Positions 1-11,200 of a stretch of DNA of 64,000 nucleotides are shown piece by piece. Where the stretch lies: the NCBI GenBank assembly GCA_035048485.1, contig CM068590.1, positions 17,968,774-18,032,773 on the forward strand, given 5' to 3'. Position 1 is the first letter of the stretch. Each line of letters starts with the position of its first letter. The position numbers and the translations under genes are program-made. Under the pieces are notes generated by a model that made no database searches, had not been told where the DNA came from, and saw only the letters and a list, made by a program, of their open reading frames with translations. The stretch is from Pteria penguin. Its lineage: Eukaryota; Mollusca; Bivalvia; Pterioida; Pteriidae.

Positions 1-403
1 ACTGGTCTTATTGATCTGTACAAGTCATAGTCAGTGCTCTGTCAACATTATTTTGAACATATTTCATCTGTGATCTGAAACTCAAAAAATATCCTTAGTG
101 GAATATAATATATAAGTGTGGTCAGTGTGGATCAACCAGTACCAACCAACAATATTAATTTAATATTATTTTCATTAATGTCATTTGATCATGTCACATC
201 AATTCATATTCAAAATCTGCACCTACAAATTTATGAACTGCCAACATATACAGTACATTATGGCATTTCAGTCATCATAATGTTCCATTCCATTACAGTT
301 TTCTACGTGTAGTAAGTTATTTACAACCACCTCCCCCCTTTTTTTCATTCAAACCGTCTAAAAGTAATATTGTTAAGTTTTCATACTGCATTACAAGACT
401 TAC
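1..403. other. Intronic sequence after the dynein first exon
   Basis: AT-rich sequence on the downstream side of the minus-strand exon at 404-620. If that exon is real, this is the start of its first intron, which begins with GTAAGT read on the minus strand at 403-398. I see no further exon, repeat family or RNA gene here. A short open frame at 118-312 has no recognisable content. Confidence 0.4.
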
Positions 404-620
404 CACATTCTACTTCAACATCCTCTTCCTCCTCTTTTATTATCTTATAAAATAATACGGACGTTTCATTCTCCTCTGGAGTGTCATTCAAAAACTTTCC
501 AAGTTGTCTTTCAAAAACTCCATCATCCCGCTCAAGTAATTCTTCAAATACTTCTTGCTCTTTGATGTCTAATGCTAAATATACTTGACGTCCTATCCAT
601 TCTACTCTGGGATCATCCAT
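404..620 (-). CDS. DNAH10: Probable first coding exon of an axonemal dynein heavy chain (DNAH10-like), partial
   Basis: The exon encodes 72 codons plus one base, starting MDDPRVEWIGRQVYLALDI and ending in a glutamate-rich run before EVEC. Translation runs into a consensus splice donor (G|GTAAGT, donor at 403-398 read on the minus strand), so the open frame past it (to 381) is intron read-through. I recognise the short charged opening, the FLNDTPEENE segment, LFYKIIKEEEE and VEVEC as resembling the extreme N-terminus of the inner-arm axonemal dynein heavy chain DNAH10, a ciliary motor subunit of more than 4,000 residues. Nearly all of that protein would lie to the left of this window. The assignment rests on memory of the family, not alignment; another dynein heavy chain or a different ciliary protein is possible. 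The gene faces away from the ASPHD-like gene at 1179. Confidence 0.5.
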
Positions 621-1178
621 TTTTATTCAGTTTCTGTTTTCTTTTACATCATTTTAAAAAGATTTTTCTATGCGCACCTTACAAGCTTTCGACAACCCAA
701 ATATTATTTGATGTTTATTCATCCGCAAAACATAGTTCTAAATTTTCTACGTCAAAGTTTAATAAAATTGGAACTATTTCATAAATGCTCATTTGAATTG
801 GTACAATATAACAATATTGCAATTTATGACCGTACTGATATCTTGTTAAAGAAAAAAGTAACAATTTTTTTCCAGAGTGCGTAGTAATACATTTTCTGAA
901 AAGTACGTTCCAAGGAGATCGCCATATTGTTTGAACGCCAAGATCTTAGCAACGGAACGAGATACTTACCAATTTTTTAATTCGACCATAAAACATAAAA
1001 AAAACTTTCTTCAATAAAGCAAGATACTAATTCCATTTGTCATTTTCTTTTCATTAAATGCAGAATAATTCGTGTCATTCCGTCGCCGAACACTGATAAA
1101 CACGAAAGTGAAAGTAGATTCTACGTTTTCGAGTTCAAATTGAAAGTACAACAGGTGCGTGGCGTCGCTTTCTGTTGA
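621..1178. promoter_or_regulatory. Candidate bidirectional promoter between divergent genes
   Basis: This 558 bp gap separates the start codons of the minus-strand dynein-like exon and the plus-strand ASPHD-like gene, so both 5' UTRs and promoters must lie here unless upstream non-coding exons exist. No canonical TATA box at a sensible distance stands out for either gene. The part nearest 1179 is less AT-rich and contains several CG dinucleotides (about 1080-1170). Transcription start sites cannot be placed from sequence alone. Confidence 0.45.
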
Positions 1179-1878
1179 ATGATTAAAATGTTGGATATGT
1201 CAGTTGTGTTGATTTGTTCCATCTTGATATTTGTATTCATATTCATTGGATACATAACGAAGAGATTTCAAAATAAAGATATAGGAAATACAAAATTTTC
1301 TTTGGGGGAAAAGGACATAAATGATTGCACAAATCCAAATTGTGTGAGATGTCAACTATACTCTGAAGTCATCTGCACAGCAAAAGAAAAGTTAGAACAT
1401 TTTATTGACATAAATGCTAAGAATACAGACATTAAGCGCATAAAGAGTTCTCTCCTGGACAATAATAATGGAGTTCACGATAAACAGTGGCAGAATCCGA
1501 ATGTGTTTGCATTACCTGATTTGGAATCGCAAGGCTGGTTTGAGCAAAATGTGTATCAAATGGATGTAGATATACTAAAGGAAAACTTTTCAGTAATATT
1601 TTCAGACTTTTGTACTATTATGAATGAAAATCACGATAATCTATGGTTAAGGAATAACACGCCGACGGGTTGCTGGAGCGTTTTTCATCTTGTAAATCAG
1701 GGGAAAGTAGTGGAGGAAAATACTGACATTTGCAACAACACTTTTGCCATAGTGAACACGTTGCCATCATTGATGTGCAGTAATGTATTCGGCAATGTTT
1801 TATTCTCGGTGATAGAACCGGGAACAGTTATAAGTCAACACCATGGCCCTACCAATCTCAGAGTGAGATGCCATCTTG
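1179..1878 (+). CDS. ASPHD2: ASPHD-type aspartyl/asparaginyl beta-hydroxylase domain protein, exon 1
   Basis: Exon 1 of a two-exon gene whose spliced product is 307 aa. The product belongs to the aspartyl/asparaginyl beta-hydroxylase family (Fe(II)/2-oxoglutarate oxygenases), closest by eye to the small membrane-anchored ASPHD1/ASPHD2 branch. Residues about 8-26 form one hydrophobic membrane segment, so a type II membrane protein (ER or Golgi facing) is expected. A cysteine motif CTNPNCVRC follows at about 49-57. The catalytic core begins with WSVFHLVNQG and reaches HHGPTNLRVRCHLG, in which His232 matches the first iron ligand of the family. An in-frame TGA directly precedes the ATG, so 1179 is the earliest possible start; Met4 and Met7 are alternatives. 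The exon ends at G1878 before GTATAT, splitting the Gly codon of HLG. ASPHD function is poorly known, so substrate is not assigned. Confidence 0.9.
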
Positions 1879-1899
1879 GTATATTTCTTTATAGATATT

Positions 1900-1901
<2 letters not shown>

Positions 1902-1934
<33 letters not shown>

Positions 1935-1950
1935 ACACACACACACATAC
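1902..1950. repeat. (TC)n followed by (AC)n microsatellite
   Basis: About 16 TC units are followed by a short AC run, about 25 bp inside the ASPHD intron. The polypyrimidine tract does not precede an acceptor here. The flanking CAATTCAATTCAATTTTA looks like the reversed 3' end of a LINE, but too little remains to assign it. Confidence 0.9.
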
Positions 1951-2311
1951 ACAATTCAATTCAATTTTACTCCGGCACTGAGGTAAAAATCAAGGCATAT
2001 ACACATCAGAATGTGACTAATATTTATAAGCTCATTAAGACAATTAGAATTATCACAGATATTAATGACTGATTATGTATCACAGACAATATTTTCATCA
2101 ACCAGTCATGACTAATGACAAGGAGGATATGACATAATATTCAATACAAAATAATCTCTTGATCTGACATTTCCCCGGACTAGGTCGATCTGTGCGATTT
2201 GAAATCGATCTACAACACATCGTGCGATATCTCTCTCTCCGGCTTTCATTGAAAAAAAAATAAATATCTTCAGATGTCAGTCTCCCTCAGCATTTTCTAT
2301 CAGGGTCTATG

Positions 2312-2379
2312 CTAGTCCGAAATGTCAGACTGGACAAGTATGAGACTCATGCTTTAATAGGTCTGACATTTCGGACTAG
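2312..2379. repeat. 68 bp inverted repeat with perfect 19 bp arms
   Basis: Arms CTAGTCCGAAATGTCAGAC (2312-2330) and its exact complement (2361-2379) enclose 30 bp. Related GTCTGACATTTC ends occur at about 2162-2185, 30332-30360 and 31440-31475, so this is a small member or internal deletion product of a dispersed foldback family. Confidence 0.75.
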
Positions 2380-2499
2380 GCCTGTACGTGCGATTTGTTA
2401 TCGATCTATAGCATATCGTGCGATACGTTTTCATTACTTCATCATGCAGTTTTACGTGTGGTTTCCATTTGAATTATCAATGCAAGATCCTATCTAGGA

Positions 2500-2701
2500 C
2501 ATGCGCGGATCCAGACATTTTAGTCAAAAGGGGTCCAAACAAAAGAGGTAAATTTTTCTCTTAGACGAGTGGGGATGGGGGGTGGGGGTGTTGTTACAAC
2601 CCCAAAAATGCCCCCAAATATTTTTTTGGTAAAATTTTCGGATGTCGGGGGGGGGGGGGGTTGTTCCAGACCCCCGGTAACCCCCTCTGTATCCGCGCAT
2701 G
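2500..2701 (+). mobile_element. GGATCCAG-type MITE
   Basis: Termini CATGCGCGGATCCAG and GTATCCGCGCATG are inverted repeats. The interior has long G runs and shares AGGTAAATTTTTCTCTTAGA with the copy at 17483-17686. The 5 bp flanks TAGGA and TAGGG suggest a short TSD. Non-autonomous DNA transposon; superfamily unassigned. Confidence 0.7.
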
Positions 2702-2805
2702 TAGGGCCTGTTTATGGTACTTTTCATCACCAGGTTCACGTTCTTTATCTATTACTACTTGAAGAATGATGAAGAATCGATCATTACCGACCCTGTGTGA
2801 CTTGC

Positions 2806-2989
2806 CAGAGGCGGATTTAGAGGGGATGCTCCTTCTTGTCGCACGTTTACAAGGCATATGTAGATAAGGTTAAAAACATTTACATAATACGAGTAAAACT
2901 CCAGATCTGGCACTCAAGATGGCTGAGTATTTTCGCTATAATTTGACTTTCACCTGTCCCCCACCCCTTTTAGAAATATTGGATCTGCC
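2806..2989 (-). mobile_element. GGATCCAG-type MITE, reverse orientation
   Basis: Begins CAGAGGCGGATTTAGAGGGG and ends TTGGATCTGCC. Its interior (about 2850-2960) is the reverse complement of the interior of the copy at 35864-36064, for example the shared AAAACTCCAGAT(C)TGG stretch. A decayed copy with a degraded right terminus. Confidence 0.6.
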
Positions 2990-3414
2990 GAAGTAGTATA
3001 GTTTCACTTAATCATAGGAGGCATTGGTAACCAGTTAACCTGCGCTTATTAAAGCGTCGAGTTGATTCTCGTACATGCAGAGGCGGATCCAGCAAATTTT
3101 CAATCGAGGAGTTCCAACTTCAAATCAGCCAAATGCTTTCTATTCCAAAGTCTAATCTTTAAAAGACCCAACTTCTATCACACATCAAACCTATGAATGA
3201 AATACAAAATACATTTTGTAAATATTATCTGAAAGGGGAAGGGAATTATCTGACTCGGCTGTATGAAATAGGCCACCACGGACAAGATTGAAAGAGATGC
3301 CTCTCTCCAACCCCCCCCCCCCCCCCCTCTCCTCCTTCCCATCTGTTCTTTCGTTTGAAATAAAGAAGGGGGGGGGGAGTATTTCAGGGGGTTCCCTCGC
3401 GCTTGGTCTGCATA

Positions 3415-3607
3415 TTGGGTCTTTTCGATATGCAGTTATTACCCATTTGAGCAGGTATCTGACGTCAAACCCTTGTGACGTCATAAAATTTCAATATCAC
3501 TTCTAGTAATTTTACATCAGTTGCCATAGAACGTGTTGACGTCACAATGTTTTGACGTCAGATACCTGCTCATATGGGAAATAACTCTGTATGACGAAAA
3601 GAGTCAA
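3415..3607. mobile_element. TA-flanked palindromic MITE, copy 1
   Basis: Inverted arms of about 60 bp start TTGGGTCTTTTCG and include GAGCAGGTATCTGACGTCAA. A TA dinucleotide lies directly outside each end (3413-3414, 3608-3609), as expected for a TA-targeting (Tc1/mariner-like) transposase acting in trans. Full length 193 bp. Related copies are at 7345-7539 and 29236-29425, with an older interrupted one at about 7271-7673. Confidence 0.8.
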
Positions 3608-4161
3608 TAGCGTAATAGCGTATGTATAGACAGAATTTGGTCGCCGAAAAAAGATACCCTCCTCTATCACTCTCAACGATGTAGAGAAGGCGTCCCCTTT
3701 CTGAAGTCCTGAATCCACAACTGTAGAATATACAGTATATCAGAGACATATATACACATATGTATGTTTGATTAATATTACTGCTATCATCAGGCCTTAA
3801 AAAATAATTGTGTTTCTTATAACCCGACCGACCCTCTTTTTAACCCCCCCCCCCCCCCCGCCCCAACTCAAGTTTTTTTTTCAAGAAAAATATCAGGATC
3901 AACATAACAAAAATTGAGATCGTATTTCACAAATAAGAAAGGCATCAAACTTGCAGCAAGCAATTGTGCTGGCTGTAAAATGTTGTAAACCAGGATACCG
4001 GACAATATTAGACAGACATTCCGGCCTGTACAACCTATCTGAGTAGTAAAAAAAAATAAATAAAAAATAAGAAAGTCGACCTATATAGTTGGGGGGGGGG
4101 GGGGCGCTCATCATCATGAATGATTTTATCTACACGTGTATCCATTCATTTACTTTGACAG

Positions 4162-4385
4162 GACTGCAATCTTCCAGATTATGTACCCTTACTGTCGGCG
4201 ACACATCAAAGACCTGGACAGAGAAAGATTGTATATTGTTTGACGATTCCTACTTGCACGGCGTTCACCACAGAGGAGGCAATGAAGATGGACATCGCGC
4301 TGTCCTGATCGTGGACTTGTGGCACATCGGAGTCAAGGAAGAAGAAAAAACAGCTCTAGATTACATTTTTGCGCCTGTAAATTGA
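4162..4385 (+). CDS. ASPHD2: ASPHD-type hydroxylase domain protein, exon 2 (terminal)
   Basis: The acceptor TTTGACAG ends at 4161. The exon starts with GA, completing the Gly codon left by exon 1, and reads on in frame as GLQSSRLCTLTVG to a TGA at 4383-4385. It carries the second half of the double-stranded beta-helix: WTEKDCILFDDSYLHGVHH, where His266 matches the second iron ligand, and GHRAVLIVDLWH, where Arg279 matches the 2-oxoglutarate-binding arginine. The end, ALDYIFAP, is characteristic of ASPHD proteins as I remember them. Both iron ligands and the arginine are present, so the protein looks catalytically intact. The intron is 2,283 bp and filled with repeats. No exact AATAAA is seen close downstream; a TAATAAATG occurs near 5060. 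Confidence 0.9.
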
Positions 4386-5340
4386 CCATTTTATCTTATC
4401 GATAAAATTTGAAGAGAAACCCAATACATGATGTGTTTTGATATTAAATTTTAAAACAAAATTTAAATCTGTTTTCATTTTAAGTGACCACTTAAGAATA
4501 TGGGGGGACACTTTAGACAGGTGGTCTCTTAATGCAGGTGGAATTTTTTCATACAACTAGAAGTAAGGTGACTAAAATATTCAATGACTGTAAAACAAAC
4601 AAACAAGCAAAGAAACAAAACCACCCACAACATTTTATATTCGAACTGATCTTGTCTAGAGGGGTCCACCTCCTATAAATTTACCGAAACGGGGTCCACG
4701 AATATTTTTTGTCTGTTAACATAGGGAAAAAAGGAAAAGAAAGAAAAAACTTCGCCGAGTCTCAGGGTGGGTCCAAACCCCCGGTCCACACCTCTGGACC
4801 CGACCATCGATTTTATGGATACCTGAGAAACTGACTTGACTTGTCTTTACAAGAGTAGACATACGGAATAGCCGAGCTACGGACACGTACATGGTAACCA
4901 TGACTTGCAACGACGAGAACGGAGATCGGTGATATAAAGATCCTCTTGGATGTATCCTTACTAATGTAACAAAGCCTTCGAAAACATTTTATTTCAATTG
5001 GACTGAGAACAATTGAAATTTAATGTACTACCAATGCACACAATATAGTACCTTAATCATAATAAATGAATGTATCGTAGAAGTCGGAAATGGAAGGTGA
5101 CACTGTGACGGTGAGAAATTGACAGGTCACAAAAACTTTGTCAGAGGCGAATTCAGGAGTGCGACAAAATATTCCCATCAAACTGGCAAAAAAGGGCGAT
5201 TGATCGACCACTGTATATGAAACAGATTTCAACGACAGAAATTAGATCTATACGTCGCCGACTTAGAACCACACTGTTCTATTGCCAAATTTTCAAAGTC
5301 GAGAAAATCGAATTTGAAGTTTTGAATACGATTATTATAT
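4386..5340. other. Downstream flank of the ASPHD-like gene
   Basis: Contains the probable 3' UTR of the ASPHD-like gene, a fragment with GTGACCACTTAAG and GGTGGTCTCTTAATG near 4482-4530 (a dispersed repeat also seen near 41975-42035), and a purine-rich stretch near 4720-4750. I see no gene here. Confidence 0.5.
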
Positions 5341-5341
5341 T

Positions 5342-5714
5342 ATAAATGAACACTTAACTTACTCGATCATAGAGATAATTTTTCCAAATAAGGCCTCTGC
5401 TAGCTACCGTTTTATCTGCAAACACGACAATATTCTCATTTCGCATATATACTAGTACAATATGACGTCAGATCTTGCAGAACGCGACTTTGCATTCGTG
5501 ACACTTCTGCAGGCGACACATTTTTGTAAAGAAAAACGCGATCACCCTCGTCACGAATGCAAATTAAGTCGCGTACGGCGAGATCTGACGTCATATGTAC
5601 TCTATACACAAATGACTAAATGGAGAATCTTGTGTTTTCAGATAAAACGGCAGCTAGTAGAAGTTAGAGATCTTGTTTGGAACAGATATTGCTATTATTA
5701 AATGTTCATTTATT
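5342..5714. mobile_element. Foldback element with an inner inverted repeat
   Basis: The outer arms (about 5342-5460 and 5595-5714) are imperfect inverted repeats beginning TAAATGAACA and sharing CCGTTTTATCTG. An inner pair, 5459-5596, starts with a 16 bp perfect match ATATGACGTCAGATCT and shares GCATTCGTGAC. The whole 370 bp can fold on itself. The open frame at 5462-5701 is only this palindrome translated. Confidence 0.7.
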
Positions 5715-5851
5715 GGATTATATGTTGCAAGTTCGCTGGACAAGCGTTTATTTATCGCCAAAGGCTAGTACATTCCAATACCGGCTGGTATCGCGAATTC
5801 CCACTTTTTATGAACAAAGTCTCTCTGACCCTCTCCCACAAACCGCAGATA

Positions 5852-5956
5852 TCAAAAGCGGGAGAAGGGCAGAGGATCTCGGACTACCAAAAGTGGGAGA
5901 AAGGCAGAGGATCTCGGACTATCAAAAGTGGGAGAAGGGCAGAGGATCTCGGACTA
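5852..5956. repeat. 35 bp tandem repeat, three copies
   Basis: Three near-identical 35 bp units containing GTGGGAGAAGGGCAGAGG and ATCTCGGACTA lie head to tail. They generate repetitive peptides in two frames (5677-6136), which I do not regard as coding. Confidence 0.85.
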
Positions 5957-6138
5957 TCGGGCGACGACTTGCTTCTTGTATTCATGGACTCTCATAAATA
6001 TAACGAATGTAAGGAAGTTCTCAAACTTGTTAGAATAAAGACAAAATGGACCACAACTCTCACATGTACCATTTACCAGTCATGCCCATATTGGTTAAAG
6101 CTAAAAATGACATATTTAAGGGTATTTCGACCTTAAAT

Positions 6139-7208
6139 CAGTGGCGGATTTGGGGGTGCCCCACTCCCCGGGCAGAGCCATAATTTTACAAAAACAAGAG
6201 GCCCAAGTGGGCCTATATCGCTCACCCGAGTACCTAGATGATCAGTCATGCATGAAGGAAGAATTCATTTATTTTTGCATTAATGTGACTAAGTCAACAC
6301 AGATGTTGAAAATGTCAAATTTTATTTCAGGCTAGAATAAAAAACAACACTTTTTTGCACATCCATTCAGGTGATTTTGATATTAAGCATTTCCTTTGTC
6401 TCTGCAAGATGTCATTCAGGGCAACAAGTTAGTCATTTTCTTTAGGTGGGGCCTTTTGTTGAGTGATTTCAAGTCTGGGTCATGAACAACAATTGTTTCA
6501 AATATTGTCCAGATCTAACTTAAAATTGCCTAATTTCATATGCTGAGTGTTGAGAAACATCTAAAAACTTATTTAGATGTGTAAAGAAATGAAAAAAAAT
6601 TTTTTGACCACAGCTGGATTTGAACCGCTACTCTCCATATTTCAATTACCAAGTGGTATATGTATCATTGTGAGACCTACTTTTTAGACATAGTGGCATT
6701 ATCTGTTAACCAATTTGGATGAAATTTACCAAATTGATAGAGGACTTTTAGTACTTTATGTATTCCATGTTTCATTAAAATCTTTCATGTGGTTTTGTAG
6801 AAAAAGTTGAAAATGTGAAAAATGGCCAACCCCCCCCCCCCCTTTTTTTTCTGGAAGTCTTAAAAAATTGATAAAAAATCAAAAAATTGAGATAATGACA
6901 AAATTCTTTCACAATAATATTCTTTACCACAATTATGATCAAAATAGTCATTAAGAAATCATCAATATCAATTAACTGAAAAACATGACACTTTTCTTCA
7001 TTGAAATGACCAAGTCCAGAAACGCGTCCAAAAAGCGTAAATTTCTATTTGACGGATCTTAACCCCAAACACAATTTTTAATAACCCATCTTTATAGATT
7101 GTTGAAATGCAATTAGTTTCCCCATTTATGTACCGGTTCTGGAGGAGAAGATGTTTGAAGAGGGGTACCCTTTTGGGCACTTTTGGCCCCGCCCTGGATC
7201 CACCCCTG
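6139..7208 (+). mobile_element. CAGTGGCGGAT...CCCCTG element interrupted by a second element
   Basis: The left end CAGTGGCGGATTTGGGGG and right end CCCTGGATCCACCCCTG are inverted termini like those of hAT-type non-autonomous elements. It is interrupted at 6194-6827 by the ACAAGAGGCCC element. The interior right of the insertion shares GGTACCCTTTTGGGCA with decayed sequence at 24060-24080. Flanking duplications are not obvious. Confidence 0.55.
6194..6827 (+). mobile_element. ACAAGAGGCCC repeat, copy 1 (3' truncated)
   Basis: About 634 bp almost identical to 30408-31050, with scattered substitutions and a few indels. It begins ACAAGAGGCCCAAGTGGGCC. The second copy ends GGCTCAGGTGAGC, the inverse of GCTCACCTGAG near the start, so the complete element has subterminal inverted repeats. 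This copy stops at ATGGCC before a poly-C run and lacks that end. No coding capacity; the open frame at 6141-6335 is accidental. Confidence 0.75.
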
Positions 7209-7270
7209 AGGGAATCTGGATCCCGAACACAATTTTAGTAGGGGATCTTGAGTACATCATTTACACAAAG

Positions 7271-7673
7271 TTTGATCCAAACAGAGTTACTTCCCATTTG
7301 GGACGGTATCCGACGTAAAACACTTCTGACGTCATCAAATCCTATTGAGTCTTTTCTATATACAGAGTTATTTCCCATATGAGCAGGTATCCGACGTCAA
7401 ACCATTATAACGTCATCCAGTTCTATGGCAACTTGTGTAAAATTACGGGAAGTGATACAGAAATTGTATGACGTCACAAGGGTTTGACGTCAGATACCTG
7501 CTCAAATTGGAAATAACTCTGCATAACGAAAAGACCCAATAGAAACTGATCTAAAACTCAGGGAAATGATAGCCCACAAATGACGCTTTCATAGGAAATT
7601 GACGACGTCAGAATTGTTTTATGTCAGATACTGTCCCCTATGGGAAGTAACTCTGGTTAACGAAAAGACTCAA
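7271..7673. mobile_element. Older TA-flanked MITE interrupted by a relative
   Basis: The left arm (about 7271-7342) and right arm (about 7570-7673, ending GACTCAA followed by TA) belong to the same TIR family as 3415-3607, but are more diverged and are split by the intact copy at 7345-7539. Confidence 0.6.
7345..7539. mobile_element. TA-flanked palindromic MITE, copy 2 (nested)
   Basis: Full-length 195 bp copy bounded by TA at 7343-7344 and 7540-7541, with TIRs TTGAGTCTTTTC and GAAAAGACCCAA. It contains TATGACGTCACAA and TTTGACGTCAGA, the same CRE-like cores as copy 1. Confidence 0.8.
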
Positions 7674-7766
7674 TACTGGCTGATGTTGCCATTTAGTACC
7701 ATCTGGTTTAAATATTCTGTAGTTATAATTTCTATAGTACAATCGGGTGACACAGCACTTTCCTAC

Positions 7767-8218
7767 TGTCCGCGCCACTCACTCTGGAAACTGGAAAATC
7801 TGGATTTTCAGTTATTCATCTTCAGAATAATTTCAAAAAGGCAAAACCATTCCATAGATCTTGTTTAGTCATAACTTCTGGTGTATGCTGTATGTTTGTA
7901 TGAAGAAGCGTTCATATTATACAGCAAAAATCAAGCTTAGATAGGGCGATTTCCATGTTAAATTTTGATGTGACGTCGCCAAGTTTCCTATAGACTCAAT
8001 GTTAAACAACGGCGACGTCACATAAAAATTAACATAGAAAACGCCCTAAAATGATTTTTTCCCTATAAAATACGAATGCTTCCTCGTAGAAACATATTAC
8101 ATACACCAAAACTTACGACTAAACAAGATCTGTCGATTGATATTAATTTTGTAAAACTATTTTACGATAAATAAGTGAAAATCCAGATTTTCGGTTTACA
8201 ATGTGAGTGGCGCGGACA
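7767..8218 (+). mobile_element. 450 bp foldback element, copy A
   Basis: Ends TGTCCGCGCCACTCAC and GTGAGTGGCGCGGACA are inverted repeats, and similarity continues through most of each arm, so nearly the whole element can form one hairpin (centre near 7995, with GACGTCGCC and its inverse). No open frame of note. A second copy at 12691-13149 lies in the opposite orientation. Confidence 0.85.
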
Positions 8219-11200
8219 TCCTTTTTTTCTGTTACCATCAGAAGATATTTCTCATAAGCTTCATCAAAATTATTACATATATGTCAAAAAAAGTTTCTGA
8301 GGAACAAGACATACATAACAACTTAGACTAGAAATCAGGGACAAATAGACAACAAAAAAAAAAAACCCCAGAAGAAAATATTTTGATAATCAATTTAAAT
8401 TTTTTTTTCATTAATACATGTAATTCTGTTTGAAACATTTATATACATGTATATAATAAAATTGACAGATTTCCATTAAGAAATGGACTGCAGTATTGTT
8501 ACTGTATCCTTCAAATTCTTTCCTGTATCGTATCATGGCCTCAATATTGTGATATATCACAGTATATCGTTACATCCCTATATATGAGAACAGTTGTATC
8601 CCTTTGCACATATGCACAGCTATGTGTAGGACAACATGCAAGTCAACCAGACTATGGGCAAGTTTCGGTTAAAGCCCTTCTATATACCATTTGCTTTCAA
8701 ATGTTAATTTTCAAGTCTGTCTGATTTTGATAACAGTAAAGACTGATATATTATATATCAAAATATCAGTCTTTCTTTATAGAATATGAATATAACAAAG
8801 CAGTAATTCAGAGATAACATGTTCAGACAAAAACTTAGTCTACAGAGTTCTGGTATTGCTTGTATCTTTACACAACATCCATGCAGGCTGCGCTATCATT
8901 GAATCTTCACAGAAATAACACATACAAGATCAAAGTCTACTTTCACTTTCAATTCACCCACATGGTTTTGCAAACTGTTTCAACCTGACTTCATGTGTTA
9001 TTTTTGTAACATATAGGAAGGCCTTAATGATGTGAATAGTGTAGGATAAACAACACTAACAAATAATTGATACAGCCAAATGCTGATACAGACAGATGAC
9101 AGATTATTACAAGAGCACTGCTGGTCTTGAGTATCATAGCATTAGGAATAAAAGCAAACCAGAACAAGATGAAAGTTTAATGCTTTATGCTTATTTTCAA
9201 ATGACAAGTTGATACTTTCAACATTCAAATCAACGGTGTTGAGCAAAAATATACTTATCATTAGCCAAACTTTTGTAAAAATAAATTCATAACATGCTAA
9301 TCCAACATTCAACCAAATCAAATATTTCATACAAAATGCCAATCTTTCTCTATTCAAATTACAACCTGATTTTGTGCTTTCCATGAATGTGAATAAAATG
9401 AAAGAAATAAGTCAAGTAAAGATGTTCCAACAGAGGAGTAGAATTTCAACAATCGTTACCTACATTCAAAGATGACTGTAAAAAGATTAAAAAAAAAAAA
9501 GAATTCGGCAACAAAACTTTTAAACAGGATTTAAAGCAAGCACAGATTTTTATCAATTTCATCGTAATGACCTTTTCAAACCTTTCTTGACAAATAAAGT
9601 GTTTTAAACCATTTTCCATCACTTCAAAACTAAGGAAAATTTTCCAATTTTGTTACACCCAACTGCCTGGGCAGGGATTGAACACCGTCTCCTCATATCT
9701 CCAAATAACGAGAAACCAACTACAACATCAATGCTGTCCTTCAACAAATGTCCAGATGAGTTAGATTTTATCTTCCATTATGCATAGAATTTTGCTTGAT
9801 CAAAATGATAAATCATTAAATGATTGATACAGAACATAGTTAAGACCACATCAAGTTAATCTTCAGACTATTGTCTTGTGAAATATTACAATTAATAAGA
9901 ATCAAATTGAAACAATGACTACTTAGTAGTCATTATGAATATTTCAATTTCATTCTTATAAATTGCAATATTTCATAGGACACTATTTTTCACCTTTCAA
10001 AAGAACGGTAGGAGATTTTAACTCCAATTTTTCACTTATCCAGAACCTAAATCTAACTCGATGTCAGATCTGTACCACTGGATGTCAATTCCCTGACAGA
10101 TATTGATTCATAATGCAATAATTGTTTGTTTGTGTTGTCAAATCGAGGACAGGAATAAAATAAAACATGCCCTAAAGTTTAAAACATTTCTTTTCAATTC
10201 AAATTCTGACAACTTGAAAAACAGGGGGCAGATGGGGATAATTATTAACTTAATGGCCTAAACTAAGCGAAAACACAGACAAATTATACAACTGTTTTTT
10301 TTATCAAATACCACTATCATAAATAGTAGATATAGTTATATATATAAAACCTGAAGTTCATCAAATGGTATAAAATTTGGAATACACAGTGATTTTTAGA
10401 GAAGAAATCCTGTAACAAATTCCAGCTCATATTTCAATTTTGCTCAAATTCAAGTCATTCCATCTTTCAAAAGATGTTTTCTGAGGGCACTAAATAAGTA
10501 CCAGGAAGTAAAACTCCCTAAAAGATCTAGGTCATTGTAAATCACAAACAATGGAGGTAGGTAGTGCTAAGCTTGGAATTATATTCATTTTGAATATTCT
10601 TGGTGACAAGCATTTTAAATACTGACTAGAAAAAGTACAGAAAAAAACACACAAAATAAAAATTATATACATGCTCTTTGTTGTCTAAATTTTGCTAAAA
10701 AATTTACCTTGCTTTAATCATATTTGATTTTTGAGCTCATAAACTTATCATTACAAGTATTTAAAGTCTTCATGACAATTTGTTCTTAAATTTTTACCAA
10801 CTGTTGACACTATATGGTAAACTTTGATAATTTTAAAAACACAACCAAAAGCAGTGAATAGATCAATTCCTGGCTGCATTTGGTACCTTTGCCAAATTTT
10901 TGAACATTTCATAAAAGGAACATGTTTGCTGCAAGAAACCAAAACGAGTTTTATATCACAAGCACATTATAGCATACACCTTAACATCACAAACTCTACA
11001 GACCTTGAATATGCCTGAATTCAACTTTTGTTAAGTTCAGTATGTTCAAAATAACTTTGTGTTATACAAAGCAAATATCAAAGTTATTGTGTAGTTCAAG
11101 TAACAAAATGGCATCGTACCAATTTGTTGGTGTACTAGTATCAGGGGTTGGTCTTCTTATATCAGTATTTGTGATTCATAAAACATACCTATACATACTT

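Larger units (their letters stand above)
1879..4161 (+). other. Repeat-filled intron of the ASPHD-like gene
   Basis: The intron begins GTATAT and ends TTTGACAG. In order it holds a TC/CA microsatellite (1902-1950), a 68 bp inverted repeat (2312-2379), two MITEs with GGATCCAG-type ends in opposite orientation (2500-2701 and 2806-2989), a palindromic TA-flanked MITE (3415-3607), and several poly-C or poly-G tracts of 12-18 bases. No coding exon was found between the two ASPHD exons. Confidence 0.75.
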
